Shown here: in pieces, positions 7,791-15,612 of the stretch
How positions within the stretch are numbered: position 1 is the first letter of the stretch
Layout of the letters: each line of letters opens with the position of its first letter
NCBI GenBank assembly: GCA_023475455.1
Contig: JAMCVR010000133.1
Location: 7,412 to 28,811, forward strand
Length of the DNA stretch: 21,400 nt
Source of the DNA: Thermoplasmatota archaeon
Lineage (GTDB): Bacteria; Pseudomonadota; Gammaproteobacteria; Burkholderiales; Thiobacillaceae
Reading direction: 5' to 3'
Made by a program: the position numbers and the translations under genes
Notes under the pieces: generated by a model
The model's database searches: none
Told to the model about the DNA's origin: nothing
The model's input: the letters and a program-made list of their open reading frames with translations, nothing else

Positions 7791-8040
7791 CAACTCGCCA
7801 TGGCCGGCAACTCGCCCCCTGCCACCCAGGCCTGCGCCAGCTCCAGATCGTCGAACAGCCGGATATCCGCCGACATGAACAGGCGGTTCACCCACATGCT
7901 CCATGCCACCCACTGGTCGCCGGTGAGGATCGCGATGCGGCCGAAATCGTTCTTGTGCTCGCGCGAGAATTTCAGCTCCTCCCACGCCACGTCGACGCTG
8001 TACGACAGCATGTCGCGCAGGTCGAACAGCAGGTTGACCG
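7790..8040 (-). pseudogene. 3' fragment of the SpoIIAA-like gene made by duplication
   Basis: This stretch repeats residues from about 41 to the end of the intact SpoIIAA-like gene at 8437-8805. It lacks the first 40 residues because the duplication junction at 8038-8040 cuts it. Upstream of the junction the sequence is the tail of the DUF3025 and Adhesin_E-like copies, so no native start or ribosome binding site is present. An internal ATG at 8011 would allow a 73-aa product, for which there is no evidence. Confidence 0.85.
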
Positions 8041-8687
8041 CTCCGCGCTTTCATGAACGCCCGCACAGCTGTCTGAACAGACTGTCCTCGCGCGGCAGCA
8101 GCTGCCATACCGCCTGTTGCAGGCGCGTGGCCTGGTGGTCGATCAGCGCATCCTCATCGGAAAAAACCGCGCGCGACAGCGTGGCAATGCGCCGCGCGCG
8201 GCAATCGACCACGCGCCTGGACAAGACTTCGCGCACCGGGCGCAGGCTGTTGGGATGGATCCGCCCATCGCGCACGACGCGCCGCTCGCGAAAGCGGACC
8301 TGTCCGGCGCTGCGTTCAAGGCTTGAGAGATCGATAGCGACCACTTCAGCAGGCGTTTCCCTCATCACCCGCCATGGCTCGTTCGCCCAAACCGGGAAGG
8401 CCGCCAGACAGGCGACCAGGCCGAGCAGCGCTCGCATCAACTCGCCATGGCCGGCAACTCGCCCCCTGCCACCCAGGCCTGCGCCAGCTCCAGATCGTCG
8501 AACAGCCGGATATCCGCCGACATGAACAGGCGGTTCACCCACATGCTCCATGCCACCCACTGGTCGCCGGTGAGGATCGCGATGCGGCCGAAATCGTTCT
8601 TGTGCTCGCGCGAGAATTTCAGCTCCTCCCACGCCACGTCGACGCTGTACGACAGCATGTCGCGCAGGTCGAACAGCAGGTTGACCG
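8038..8687. repeat. 647-bp tandem duplication, copy 2
   Basis: Second copy of the 647-bp unit, overlapping copy 1 by the shared CCG at 8038-8040. Identity ends at 8687; the next base (8688, T) differs from 8041 (C). This copy is joined to the true 5' end of the SpoIIAA-like gene, so the intact gene order is preserved on this side. Confidence 0.96.
8051..8437 (-). CDS. Secreted Adhesin_E-like protein, copy 2
   Basis: Its product is identical to the copy at 7404-7790: 128 aa with an 18-residue signal peptide and a mature domain of the Adhesin_E type with two cysteines. This copy has the native upstream context: its ATG (8435-8437) overlaps the TGA of the SpoIIAA-like gene by one base, so the two are translationally coupled and form a two-gene operon. 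The stop (8051-8053) lies 14 bases from the duplication junction, followed by the duplicated SpoIIAA-like fragment on the same strand. If both copies are real, the protein has a doubled gene dose. A reading frame continues upstream in this phase to 9370, but only the part from 8437 resembles a protein. Confidence 0.82.
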   Translation of the reverse strand: MRALLGLVACLAAFPVWANEPWRVMRETPAEVVAIDLSSLERSAGQVRFRERRVVRDGRIHPNSLRPVREVLSRRVVDCRARRIATLSRAVFSDEDALIDHQATRLQQAVWQLLPREDSLFRQLCGRS

Positions 8688-8805
8688 TGCCATGGAACCG
8701 GATGCCGTAGCACACCGCCTGCTCGAATTCGCGGTAATCGTCCAGCGTGAACTGGCCCATCACGGTGACGGCGATCTGGTTGTCCTTCATATTCAGGCTG
8801 ATCAT
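8437..8805 (-). CDS. SpoIIAA-like (STAS-related) protein
   Basis: A 122-aa cytoplasmic protein of the SpoIIAA-like family (PF11964 type), related in fold to STAS anti-sigma-antagonist domains. Visible features are the initial strand-rich MKDNQIAVTVMGQFTLDDYREFEQAV, the central VNLLFDLRDM, where SpoIIAA proteins carry their core strand and helix, and the acidic C-terminal helix LFDDLELAQAWVAGGE. The regulatory Ser/Thr of true anti-sigma antagonists is not evident, so sigma-factor control should not be assumed. The ATG at 8805 is supported by AGAGGAG seven bases upstream; a second Met at residue 6 is a weaker choice. It is coupled to the Adhesin_E-like gene by a one-base overlap. Confidence 0.85.
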   Translation of the reverse strand: MISLNMKDNQIAVTVMGQFTLDDYREFEQAVCYGIRFHGTVNLLFDLRDMLSYSVDVAWEELKFSREHKNDFGRIAILTGDQWVAWSMWVNRLFMSADIRLFDDLELAQAWVAGGELPAMAS

Positions 8806-8832
8806 GGTGCGCTCCTCTGGAATATGATCGAA

Positions 8833-9699
8833 CTATAGCGAATCGGCCTGGGTTGGGGTCGACGCGCGCACCGCCCACACACCGGCCGCCGCCACCGCCG
8901 CCATGCCGATCCAGGCCAGCAGCGGCAAGCGTTCGCCGAACAGCAGCACGCCGTAGAGGGCGGAAAACCCGACCGTGGCGTAGGCCAGCGAGCCGACCGT
9001 GAGCGTGCGGCCGCGGTGGTAGGCGCGCGTCAACGCCAGTTGCGCCAGCGTGGCGGTGATGCCGATGCCGACGAGCCACGGCCAGTCGGCTGCCTGCGGC
9101 CGATGGAACCCGGCCAGCGCCATCCAGGCCGCGCCGCCTGCGGTCGCCAGCAGCGTGAAATAAAACACCACGCGCCATTCCGGCTCGCCCAGCCTGCCCA
9201 ACTGCTTGACGTTGACGTAGGCCACCGCCGCCAGCATGCCCGACGCCAGCCCGGCCAGCGCCGGCAGCCAGGCCTGGCCCTGCACCTGCGGGCGCAGCAG
9301 CAGCACGATGCCGACAAAGCCCAGCAGCACCGCGCCGACGAGGCCCCGCCCGTGGCGTTCGCGCAGCCACCAGGCCGACAGCGCGGCGAGGAACAGCGGC
9401 GCGGTGTAGTTGAGGGTGACCGCGGTGGCGAGCGGCAGCCGCGCCAGCGCGTAGAAGAACAGCACCAGCGCGGCAAAACCCGACAGCCCGCGCCAGACAT
9501 GGGCCCTGAAATGGGGCGTGGCCAGCGGCGCCAGCAGCCGGCGCTGGTGAAGGGCAATCACACCCCAGATCGCGAGCAGGCCGAACGCCGAGCGGTAGAA
9601 CACCAGTTCGGCGGGAGAAAAGCTGGCGGAGGCGTGCTTCACCAGCACGCTCATCAGCGCGAACAGCGCGGCGGCGACCAGCATCCAGCTCGATTTCAT
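8833..9699 (-). CDS. EamA/DMT family transporter
   Basis: A 288-aa inner-membrane protein with about ten hydrophobic segments in two homologous halves (EamA domains, about 4-133 and 145-277), as in drug/metabolite transporters of the RhaT/YdcZ superfamily. The first half carries the usual pattern with FYRSAFGLLAIWG, and PLATAVTLNYTAPLFLAALSAWWLRER near the internal repeat boundary; the second half ends with SALYGVLLFGERLPLLAWIGM, the typical final helices. The substrate cannot be inferred. The start ATG at 9699 follows closely after the terminator of the Rieske gene, so it must have its own promoter or be read through. No good ribosome binding site is seen. It ends 27 bases before the SpoIIAA-like start on the same strand, so these may be co-transcribed. 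Confidence 0.9.
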   Translation of the reverse strand: MKSSWMLVAAALFALMSVLVKHASASFSPAELVFYRSAFGLLAIWGVIALHQRRLLAPLATPHFRAHVWRGLSGFAALVLFFYALARLPLATAVTLNYTAPLFLAALSAWWLRERHGRGLVGAVLLGFVGIVLLLRPQVQGQAWLPALAGLASGMLAAVAYVNVKQLGRLGEPEWRVVFYFTLLATAGGAAWMALAGFHRPQAADWPWLVGIGITATLAQLALTRAYHRGRTLTVGSLAYATVGFSALYGVLLFGERLPLLAWIGMAAVAAAGVWAVRASTPTQADSL

Positions 9700-9710
9700 T
9701 GGGTGAAGTT

Positions 9711-9739
9711 GAAAAAAACGGGCGGTATCGGCCGCCCGT
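9711..9739 (-). terminator. Rho-independent terminator after the Rieske gene
   Basis: A perfect 8-bp stem (ACGGGCGG 9718-9725, CCGCCCGT 9732-9739) with a 6-nt loop. Read on the minus strand it is followed by a run of at least seven T residues (9711-9717 on the plus strand are A). It sits 19 bases past the stop of the Rieske oxygenase gene. Confidence 0.9.
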
Positions 9740-9757
9740 TATGAATTTGAAAAAGAC

Positions 9758-10870
9758 TCACTTCAAGTGCGGCTCGATCTCTCGCCGCAGGAAGGCATGG
9801 AAGTGCATCATGCCGTCTTCCAGCGGCGACTGGTACGGCCCGGTCTCGCTGACGCCCTGCCGGTACAGCGCGCGCCGCCCCTTGTGCATGCGCTCGCAGA
9901 TGTCCTCGTCCTCCACCGCGGTCTCGTGATACGCCGCCTGCTCGGCCTCGATGAAGGCGCGCTCGAACAGGGCGATGTCCTCGGGGTAATAGAACTCGAC
10001 GATATTGCTGCACGACTCCACCCCGGTCGGCACGATCGACGACACCACCAGCACGTGCGGATACCACTCGACCATCAGGCCGGGGTAGTAGGTCAGCCAG
10101 ATCGAGCCGTGCGCCGGCACCTTGCCCCGGTCGTACGCCAGCACCTGCTCGTGCCATTTCTGGTATACTGGCGAACCTGCTTTGGAAAGCCCGCGGTTCA
10201 CCCCCACCGTCTGCACCGACCACCAGTCGCCGTATTCCCACTTGAGGTCGTCGCAGGTGACGAAATGGCCGAGGCCGGGGTGATACGGCGCGACGTGGTA
10301 GTCCTCCAGATACACCTCGATGAAGGTCTTCCAGTTGCAGGCGTACTGCGTCACCTGCACGCGGTCGAGCATGAAGCCGGAGAAGTCCAGTTCGCGCGCC
10401 GCCTGCATGCCGGCCAGGTCGGCCTGCACGTCGCGCGCGCCGGCGAACAGCAGGCCCTGCCAGTTCTGCAGGCCGCTGCGATTGAGATTGAGGCAGGGAT
10501 TGCCGGGAAACTCCGGCGCGCCCATCAGCCTGCCCTGGCTGTCGTAGGTCCAGCGGTGGATCGGGCAGACGATGTGGTTGGACGGCAGTTTTCCGCGCCC
10601 GGTCAGCATCAGCGCCTGGCGATGGCGGCAGACGTTCGACAGCAGCTCGATGCCCGACCCGCTGTTGACCAGCATTTTCGCGCCGTCGAACATTTCCAGC
10701 GCGTGGTAGTCGCCCGCCTCGGGCACCATCAACTGGTGGCCGGCATAGCCGGGACCGCGTTCGAACAGGTGTTCCAGTTCCAGCGCGTAGATGGCTGGAT
10801 CGAAGTACCAGGAAACCGGCAACTGAGGCGAAGTTAGCGACAAGGCGCTGGATTCGGCGAGATCGCTCAT
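9758..10870 (-). CDS. Rieske non-heme iron oxygenase, alpha-subunit type
   Basis: A 370-aa cytoplasmic oxygenase. The N-terminal half has a Rieske [2Fe-2S] site: Cys81-Arg-His83 and Cys102-Pro-Ile-His105. The C-terminal half is the aromatic-ring-hydroxylating catalytic domain with the mononuclear iron ligands His192 and His197 in EDYHVAPYHPGL; the third acidic ligand is not assigned with confidence. This family oxidises aromatic rings or demethylates and hydroxylates a wide range of small molecules; no substrate can be read here. No beta subunit, ferredoxin or reductase gene is adjacent, so its electron donor is encoded elsewhere. Start ATG at 10870 with a weak AGGG about eight bases upstream. 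It is transcribed alone: it diverges from xseB across 194 bases and ends in a strong terminator. Confidence 0.9.
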   Translation of the reverse strand: MSDLAESSALSLTSPQLPVSWYFDPAIYALELEHLFERGPGYAGHQLMVPEAGDYHALEMFDGAKMLVNSGSGIELLSNVCRHRQALMLTGRGKLPSNHIVCPIHRWTYDSQGRLMGAPEFPGNPCLNLNRSGLQNWQGLLFAGARDVQADLAGMQAARELDFSGFMLDRVQVTQYACNWKTFIEVYLEDYHVAPYHPGLGHFVTCDDLKWEYGDWWSVQTVGVNRGLSKAGSPVYQKWHEQVLAYDRGKVPAHGSIWLTYYPGLMVEWYPHVLVVSSIVPTGVESCSNIVEFYYPEDIALFERAFIEAEQAAYHETAVEDEDICERMHKGRRALYRQGVSETGPYQSPLEDGMMHFHAFLRREIEPHLK

Positions 10871-11064
10871 GGCGTACCCTACTCAAAACCAAGCCCCCTC
10901 CAGCAATGACACTGGAGCGGCAAGATGACCCACCGGATTAACGGATGAACCCCCGCAAACAAGCAGGGAAAGCGCGAAATTCTAGCACAGGCAATCATCC
11001 CGGATGAGGCGCCTCTGCGCCGAATTTGTTAAAGTAGCGCTCTTTCTCCGCCGGCTTCGATTTC

Positions 11065-11307
11065 ATGGCCAAGTCCCGCGCCGCCACACCCCCCAAAGAT
11101 TACGAGTCCGCACTGGCCGAACTGGAAGCCATTGTGGCCGAAATGGAATCCGGTCAGCTGCCGCTGGAAGCTTCGCTGACGGCCTACAAGCGGGGCGCCG
11201 AGCTGCTGCAGTATTGCCGTCAGCAACTGGCCGATGCGGAGCAACAGGTGAAGATTCTGGAAAACGGCGCCCTGCAGCCCTTCAAAACCGAAAACACCGA
11301 TGACTGA
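11065..11307 (+). CDS. xseB: Exodeoxyribonuclease VII small subunit
   Basis: An 80-aa protein matching XseB. The core is YESALAELEAIVAEMESGQ followed by LPLEASLTAYKRGAELLQYCRQQLADAEQQVKIL, two long helices that form a coiled-coil arm. With XseA, encoded elsewhere, it forms the exonuclease that degrades single-stranded DNA in both directions. The length is typical. The gene overlaps ispA by eight bases, and xseB-ispA-dxs is a common proteobacterial operon order, which supports all three calls. The start is the ATG at 11065; only a weak ribosome binding site is seen. It opens the operon after a 194-base divergent region. Confidence 0.96.
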   Translation: MAKSRAATPPKDYESALAELEAIVAEMESGQLPLEASLTAYKRGAELLQYCRQQLADAEQQVKILENGALQPFKTENTDD

Positions 11308-12187
11308 TTTTTCCGCCTGGACGCAAGGCTGCCAGGCGCGCATGGAAAGCGTGCTGGCCGAATGGCTTCCCCCTGCCCATATTGCCCCGCAACGCCTGCA
11401 CGAGGCGATGCGTTACGCAGTGCTGGGTGGCGGCAAGCGCGTGCGCCCGCTGCTGGCGTTTGCCGCCGGCGAGGTCACGGGTACCGACGCCGATCGCGTG
11501 CAGCACGCCGCCGCCGCGGTGGAACTGATCCACGCCTATTCGCTGGTGCACGACGACATGCCGGCGATGGACGACGACGCGCTGCGGCGCGGCAAGCCCA
11601 CGGTGCACGTGGAATTCGACGAGGCCACCGCGCTCCTGGTAGGCGACGCCCTGCAGAGCCTGGCGTTCGACATCCTCGCGTCGCAGCCGCTCGCCGCCGA
11701 CGCGGCCACCCAGCTCAACATGGTGCGGCTGCTGGCGCAGGCGGCCGGCTCGCGCGGCATGGCCGGCGGCCAGGCGATCGATCTCGCCAGCGTCGGCAAA
11801 CCGCTCGACCTGACCGAACTCGAATTCATGCACATCCACAAGACCGGCGCGCTGATCCGCGCCTCGGTGCTGCTGGGCGCGCAGTGCGGCACGCTGACCG
11901 CAGCAACGGCCACGGCGCTCGACCATTACGCCAAATGCATCGGCCTCGCGTTCCAAGTGGTCGACGACGTGCTCGACGCCGAAGCGCCCACCGCCACCCT
12001 GGGCAAGACCGCCGGCAAGGACGCCGCCAACAACAAGCCGACCTACGTCAGCCTGCTCGGCGCGGCGCGCGCCCGCGAACTGGCGCAGGAACTGCGCGCC
12101 GACGCCCACGCCGCGCTGGACAAGCTGGGCGCGCCCGCCGCACGGCTGCGCCAGCTGGCCGACTTCGTGGTCGAACGGACGTTCTGA
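11300..12187 (+). CDS. ispA: Farnesyl diphosphate synthase (polyprenyl synthetase)
   Basis: A 295-aa cytoplasmic enzyme making farnesyl diphosphate from IPP and DMAPP/GPP, leading to quinone side chains, undecaprenyl phosphate and hopanoids. The first aspartate-rich motif, DDMPAMD, begins at residue 85 and is followed by [10 protein letters not shown]; the second, FQVVDDVLD, is at 218-226. [10 protein letters not shown] near 43-52 is the IPP-binding lysine/arginine segment. The length and pattern fit IspA, though other short-chain synthases share them. It overlaps xseB by eight bases, and dxs begins one base after its stop. The last 56 codons and stop lie in the 631-bp duplication and reappear fused to a dxs fragment; this gene copy is itself complete. 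Confidence 0.95.
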   Translation: MTDFSAWTQGCQARMESVLAEWLPPAHIAPQRLHEAMRYAVLGGGKRVRPLLAFAAGEVTGTDADRVQHAAAAVELIHAYSLVHDDMPAMDDDALRRGKPTVHVEFDEATALLVGDALQSLAFDILASQPLAADAATQLNMVRLLAQAAGSRGMAGGQAIDLASVGKPLDLTELEFMHIHKTGALIRASVLLGAQCGTLTAATATALDHYAKCIGLAFQVVDDVLDAEAPTATLGKTAGKDAANNKPTYVSLLGAARARELAQELRADAHAALDKLGAPAARLRQLADFVVERTF

Positions 12188-12648
12188 CATGACCACGCCG
12201 CTGCTCGACTTCATCCATACTCCCGCCGACCTGCGCGCCCTGCCGCCCGCCGACCTGCCGAAGCTGGCGGCCGAACTGCGCGCGTTCCTGGTGGATTCCG
12301 TCGCCCATACCGGCGGCCATCTGGCCTCGAATCTGGGCGCGGTGGAACTGACCCTGGCGCTGCACTATGTGTTCGACACCCCGCGCGACCGCATCGTGTG
12401 GGACGTCGGCCACCAGAGTTACGCCCACAAAATTCTCACCGGCCGTCGCGACGCGATGGCCGGTTTGCGCCAGGCGGGCGGCATCGCCGGCTTCCCGCGC
12501 CGCGCCGAGAGCGAATACGACGCCTTCGGCACTGGTCATTCCAGCACCTCGATCTCGGCCGCGCTCGGCATGGCCGAGGCGTTTCACCAACTGGGGTCCG
12601 GCCAGCGCGCGGTGGCGGTCATCGGCGACGGCGCGATGACCGCCGGCA
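12007..12648. repeat. 631-bp tandem duplication, copy 1
   Basis: Bases 12007-12648 recur at 12638-13279 with a period of 631; translations of both copies are identical and I found no difference. The 11-bp sequence GACCGCCGGCA is shared at all three edges (12007-12017, 12638-12648, 13269-13279), including the junction. The unit covers the 3' part of ispA and the first 153 codons of dxs. Confidence 0.96.
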
Positions 12649-12818
12649 AGGACGCCGCCAACAACAAGCCGACCTACGTCAGCCTGCTCGGCGCGGCGCG
12701 CGCCCGCGAACTGGCGCAGGAACTGCGCGCCGACGCCCACGCCGCGCTGGACAAGCTGGGCGCGCCCGCCGCACGGCTGCGCCAGCTGGCCGACTTCGTG
12801 GTCGAACGGACGTTCTGA
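12189..12818 (+). CDS. Hybrid frame: Dxs N-terminus fused to IspA C-terminus
   Basis: An open frame of 209 codons created by the duplication. Residues 1-153 equal the start of Dxs through GDGAMTAG; residues 154-209 equal the last 56 residues of IspA. The fusion is in frame only because the 631-bp period shifts the ispA phase into that of dxs. The Dxs part keeps His44 but stops just after the GDG of the thiamine-diphosphate motif, losing the downstream Asn ligand and both other domains, so it cannot be a working synthase. The IspA part lacks both aspartate motifs. The start region is the native one (one base after the ispA stop), so it would be translated. Best read as a by-product of duplication or of assembly. 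Confidence 0.6.
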   Translation: MTTPLLDFIHTPADLRALPPADLPKLAAELRAFLVDSVAHTGGHLASNLGAVELTLALHYVFDTPRDRIVWDVGHQSYAHKILTGRRDAMAGLRQAGGIAGFPRRAESEYDAFGTGHSSTSISAALGMAEAFHQLGSGQRAVAVIGDGAMTAGKDAANNKPTYVSLLGAARARELAQELRADAHAALDKLGAPAARLRQLADFVVERTF

Positions 12819-13279
12819 CATGACCACGCCGCTGCTCGACTTCATCCATACTCCCGCCGACCTGCGCGCCCTGCCGCCCGCCGACCTGCCGAAGCTGGCG
12901 GCCGAACTGCGCGCGTTCCTGGTGGATTCCGTCGCCCATACCGGCGGCCATCTGGCCTCGAATCTGGGCGCGGTGGAACTGACCCTGGCGCTGCACTATG
13001 TGTTCGACACCCCGCGCGACCGCATCGTGTGGGACGTCGGCCACCAGAGTTACGCCCACAAAATTCTCACCGGCCGTCGCGACGCGATGGCCGGTTTGCG
13101 CCAGGCGGGCGGCATCGCCGGCTTCCCGCGCCGCGCCGAGAGCGAATACGACGCCTTCGGCACTGGTCATTCCAGCACCTCGATCTCGGCCGCGCTCGGC
13201 ATGGCCGAGGCGTTTCACCAACTGGGGTCCGGCCAGCGCGCGGTGGCGGTCATCGGCGACGGCGCGATGACCGCCGGCA
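12638..13279. repeat. 631-bp tandem duplication, copy 2
   Basis: Second copy of the 631-bp unit, overlapping copy 1 by the 11-bp junction sequence. Identity ends at 13279; 13280 is T where 12649 is A, and from there the true dxs sequence continues. This copy supplies the 5' end of the complete dxs gene. Confidence 0.96.
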
Positions 13280-14703
13280 TGGCCTTCGAGGCGCTCAACA
13301 ACGCCGGCACTACCGAGCTGCCCTTGCTGGTGGTGCTGAACGACAACGACATGTCGATTTCGCCCAACGTCGGCGCCTTGAACAACTACCTGGCGCGGCT
13401 GATGTCGGGCAGGTTCTACGCGGCCGCCCGCCGCGCCGGCGAGAAGGTGCTGTCCGCGGTGCCGCCGATCAAGGAACTGGCCAAGCGCGCCGAGGAGCAC
13501 ATGAAGGGCATGGTGACGCCGGGCACGCTGTTCGAGGAATTCGGCTTCAACTACATCGGCCCGATCGACGGCCACGACCTGGACGTACTGCTGGAAACCC
13601 TGTCCAACATCAGGCAGTTGAGCGGCCCGCAGTTCCTTCATGTGGTCACCAAGAAAGGCAAGGGCTACGCGCCCGCCGAAGCCAATCCCTGCCTGTACCA
13701 CGGCGTGTCGCGTTTCGACCCCGCCGCAGGCGTCGCCGAAAAATCCGGCGGCAAGCCCACTTACACCCGGGTGTTCGGCGACTGGCTGTGCGACATGGCT
13801 GCCGCCGATACGCGGCTGGTCGGCATCACCCCGGCGATGCGCGAAGGTTCCGGCCTGGTGCGCTTCTCGCAGGACTATCCCAAGCGCTATTTCGACGTCG
13901 GCATCGCCGAGCAGCACGCGCTGACCTTTGCCGCCGGGCTGGCCTGCGAGGGCATGAAACCGGTGGTGGCGATCTATTCGACCTTCCTCCAGCGCGCCTA
14001 CGACCAGCTGATCCACGACGTCGCCCTGCAAAACCTGCCGGTGATGCTGGCGATCGACCGCGCCGGGCTGGTCGGGGCCGACGGCCCCACCCACGCGGGC
14101 AGTTTCGACCTCTCCTTCCTGCGCTGCGTGCCCAACCTGCTGATCGCCGCGCCGTCGGACGAGAACGAGTGCCGGCGCCTGCTCACTACCGCCTTCCTGC
14201 ACGACGGCCCCTCGTCGGTGCGCTACCCGCGCGGCAGCGGCGCCGGCGTCGCGATCGATTCAGTCCTCGATCCGGTCGAAATCGGCAAGGGCGTGCTGCG
14301 CCGCAGCGGCCGCGACGTGGCGCTGATTGCCTTCGGCAGCCTGGTCGCACCCGCGCTTGCCGCCGCCGAGGCGCTCGACGCCAGCGTGGCCGACATGCGT
14401 TTCGTGAAGCCGTTGGATATCGAACTGCTGCGCGAACTGGCGCAAGACCATCGCCTGCTGGTCACGCTGGAGGAAAACACGGTGGCGGGCGGCGCCGGCG
14501 CCGGGGTGGCCGAAGCGCTGGCCGAACTCGGCATGCCGGTGCCGGTCCTGCACCTGGGCCTGCCCGATACCTTCATCGAACATGGCGACGCGGCGAAGAT
14601 GCTGGCGGATTGCGGGCTGGACGCGGCGGGAATCGAGGCGGCCGTGCGCCGGCGGATAATCTCATTATCCCACCAGCGGGGACTCCGACTTTCAGCGGGC
14701 TAA
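12820..14703 (+). CDS. dxs: 1-deoxy-D-xylulose-5-phosphate synthase
   Basis: A 627-aa thiamine-diphosphate enzyme that condenses pyruvate and glyceraldehyde-3-phosphate in the first step of the MEP isoprenoid pathway. Conserved parts are [17 protein letters not shown] (His44), [16 protein letters not shown], the thiamine-binding [16 protein letters not shown] starting at 146, [11 protein letters not shown], and DVGIAEQHA with the catalytic Glu. The gene is complete despite the duplication, whose second copy provides its 5' end. The ATG is one base after a copy of the ispA stop. The last 15 or so residues ([14 protein letters not shown]) do not look like the family and are encoded by palindromic DNA, with the TAA stop in a hairpin loop. 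It is the last gene of the xseB-ispA-dxs operon. Confidence 0.95.
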   Translation: MTTPLLDFIHTPADLRALPPADLPKLAAELRAFLVDSVAHTGGHLASNLGAVELTLALHYVFDTPRDRIVWDVGHQSYAHKILTGRRDAMAGLRQAGGIAGFPRRAESEYDAFGTGHSSTSISAALGMAEAFHQLGSGQRAVAVIGDGAMTAGMAFEALNNAGTTELPLLVVLNDNDMSISPNVGALNNYLARLMSGRFYAAARRAGEKVLSAVPPIKELAKRAEEHMKGMVTPGTLFEEFGFNYIGPIDGHDLDVLLETLSNIRQLSGPQFLHVVTKKGKGYAPAEANPCLYHGVSRFDPAAGVAEKSGGKPTYTRVFGDWLCDMAAADTRLVGITPAMREGSGLVRFSQDYPKRYFDVGIAEQHALTFAAGLACEGMKPVVAIYSTFLQRAYDQLIHDVALQNLPVMLAIDRAGLVGADGPTHAGSFDLSFLRCVPNLLIAAPSDENECRRLLTTAFLHDGPSSVRYPRGSGAGVAIDSVLDPVEIGKGVLRRSGRDVALIAFGSLVAPALAAAEALDASVADMRFVKPLDIELLRELAQDHRLLVTLEENTVAGGAGAGVAEALAELGMPVPVLHLGLPDTFIEHGDAAKMLADCGLDAAGIEAAVRRRIISLSHQRGLRLSAG

Positions 14704-14710
14704 AGCCCGC
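14654..14710 (+). repeat. Two perfect hairpins at the dxs end (REP-like)
   Basis: GGATAAT / ATTATCC (14654-14660 and 14664-14670) with a 3-nt loop is followed, after a GGGG-containing stretch, by GCGGGC / GCCCGC (14695-14700 and 14705-14710). The TAA stop of dxs is the first three bases of the 4-nt TAAA loop. The GC-rich palindrome resembles short intergenic REP-type palindromes; only one copy is in the window, so it could instead be a terminator without a T-run. Confidence 0.45.
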
Positions 14711-14720
14711 GAAAGATCGT

Positions 14721-14745
14721 ATGCCTGAGTAGTTTACTCAACTAT
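14721..14745 (+). promoter_or_regulatory. IscR/Rrf2-like operator upstream of folE2
   Basis: The core TGAGTAGTTTACTCA (14726-14740) is a near-perfect palindrome (TGAGTA, 3-base spacer, TACTCA). With its flanks ATGCC and ACTAT, the 25-bp site matches the published IscR type 1 consensus, as I remember it, at about 21 positions. Two of the differences are symmetric (GAC to GAG, GTC to CTC). It overlaps the -35 region of the folE2 promoter, so binding would repress. The regulator is inferred. Confidence 0.5.
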
Positions 14746-14773
14746 TCCGGCAGTTTATACTGAGTCTAAACTG
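14733..14773 (+). promoter_or_regulatory. folE2 promoter with second inverted repeat
   Basis: TTTACT (14733-14738) and TATACT (14756-14761) are spaced by 17 bases, giving a start near 14768 and a leader of about 27 bases. A perfect 7-bp inverted repeat, CAGTTTA / TAAACTG (14751-14757 and 14767-14773), brackets the -10 element and start site and could be a second operator. Confidence 0.5.
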
Positions 14774-14794
14774 CACTCATCACAGGAGCCTGCC

Positions 14795-15607
14795 ATGAAC
14801 CAGATTTGCGACAATGCCGTTTGCATGCCCGACGTGCAAAGTTCGGCCGACACGCGGCAAATCGCCATCAACAAGGTCGGCATCAAGAGCATCCGCCACC
14901 CGGTTCGCGTGGCGGACAAGAGCGATGGCGTCCAGCACACCGTCGCCAACTTCAACATGTACGTGTACCTGCCGCATAATTTCAAGGGCACGCACATGTC
15001 GCGCTTCCTCGAAATCCTCAACACGCGAGAACGCGAGATTTCGGTCGAGAACTTCGAAGACATGCTGCGCCAGATGGTAAAACGCTTGGAAGCCGAATCG
15101 GGCTACATCGAAATGACCTTCCCCTACTTCGTCAACAAGTCCGCGCCCGTTTCCGGCGTGCAGAGCCTGATGGATTACGAAGTCACCTTCATCGGTTCCA
15201 TCGAAAACGGCCAGTACACCCACACCACCAAGGTGCTGGTGCCGGTGACCAGCCTGTGTCCGTGCTCGAAGAAAATCTCCGACTATGGCGCGCACAACCA
15301 GCGCTCTCACGTCACCGTCACCGCGAAGACCAACGGCTTCCTGTGGATCGAGGACTTGGTGCGCAAGGTCGAGGACCAGGCCTCGTGCGAGCTCTTCGGC
15401 CTGCTGAAGCGGCCGGACGAAAAGTGGGTCACCGAGCGCGCCTACGACAATCCGAAATTCGTCGAAGACATCGTGCGCGACGTCGCCGCCGCGATGAACG
15501 CGGAGCCGCTGATCGATGCGTATGTGGTGGAGGCCGAGAACTTCGAATCCATCCACAATCACAGCGCGTATGCGCTGATCGAGCGCGACAAGCGCAAGCC
15601 GGCCTGA
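14795..15607 (+). CDS. folE2: GTP cyclohydrolase FolE2 (type IB)
   Basis: A 270-aa cytoplasmic enzyme converting GTP to dihydroneopterin triphosphate, the first step of folate synthesis (also feeding queuosine). It belongs to the FolE2 family, which uses various metals and is unrelated in sequence to the zinc enzyme FolE. The family signature [20 protein letters not shown] starts near residue 153; Cys155 and Cys157 are the conserved cysteines, of which one binds metal. [10 protein letters not shown] near 28-37 and [20 protein letters not shown] are also typical. The length is normal. The ATG at 14795 has AGGAG six bases upstream. It stands alone behind its own promoter and an IscR-like site, and ends in a hairpin shared with the convergent protease gene. 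Confidence 0.96.
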   Translation: MNQICDNAVCMPDVQSSADTRQIAINKVGIKSIRHPVRVADKSDGVQHTVANFNMYVYLPHNFKGTHMSRFLEILNTREREISVENFEDMLRQMVKRLEAESGYIEMTFPYFVNKSAPVSGVQSLMDYEVTFIGSIENGQYTHTTKVLVPVTSLCPCSKKISDYGAHNQRSHVTVTAKTNGFLWIEDLVRKVEDQASCELFGLLKRPDEKWVTERAYDNPKFVEDIVRDVAAAMNAEPLIDAYVVEAENFESIHNHSAYALIERDKRKPA

Positions 15608-15612
15608 CCCAG

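Larger units (their letters stand above)
7391..8040. repeat. 647-bp tandem duplication, copy 1
   Basis: Bases 7391-8040 recur at 8038-8687 with a period of 647; I found no difference in the parts compared, and two reading frames through the copies give identical proteins. Identity starts after a mismatch at 7390/8037. Only CCG is shared at the junction (7391-7393, 8038-8040, 8685-8687). The unit holds the DUF3025 gene tail, the whole Adhesin_E-like gene and the 3' two thirds of the SpoIIAA-like gene. Confidence 0.96.

Noticed and set aside
7391..8687. Insertion sequence or integrated element as cause of the repeat
   Set aside because: No transposase, terminal inverted repeats or target-site duplication; the repeated unit is local chromosomal sequence.
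8051..9370. Single 439-codon minus-strand frame reaching into the transporter gene
   Set aside because: Only the last 128 codons resemble a protein and have a signal peptide; the rest is the wrong phase of the SpoIIAA-like and EamA genes.
10871..11064. Promoters in the divergent Rieske-xseB gap
   Set aside because: No -35/-10 pair with acceptable spacing stood out on either strand; a 6-bp hairpin at 10898-10917 is too short to call.
12679..14202. Minus-strand open frame of 507 codons over dxs
   Set aside because: Antisense to a clear dxs gene; low-complexity composition, no domain.
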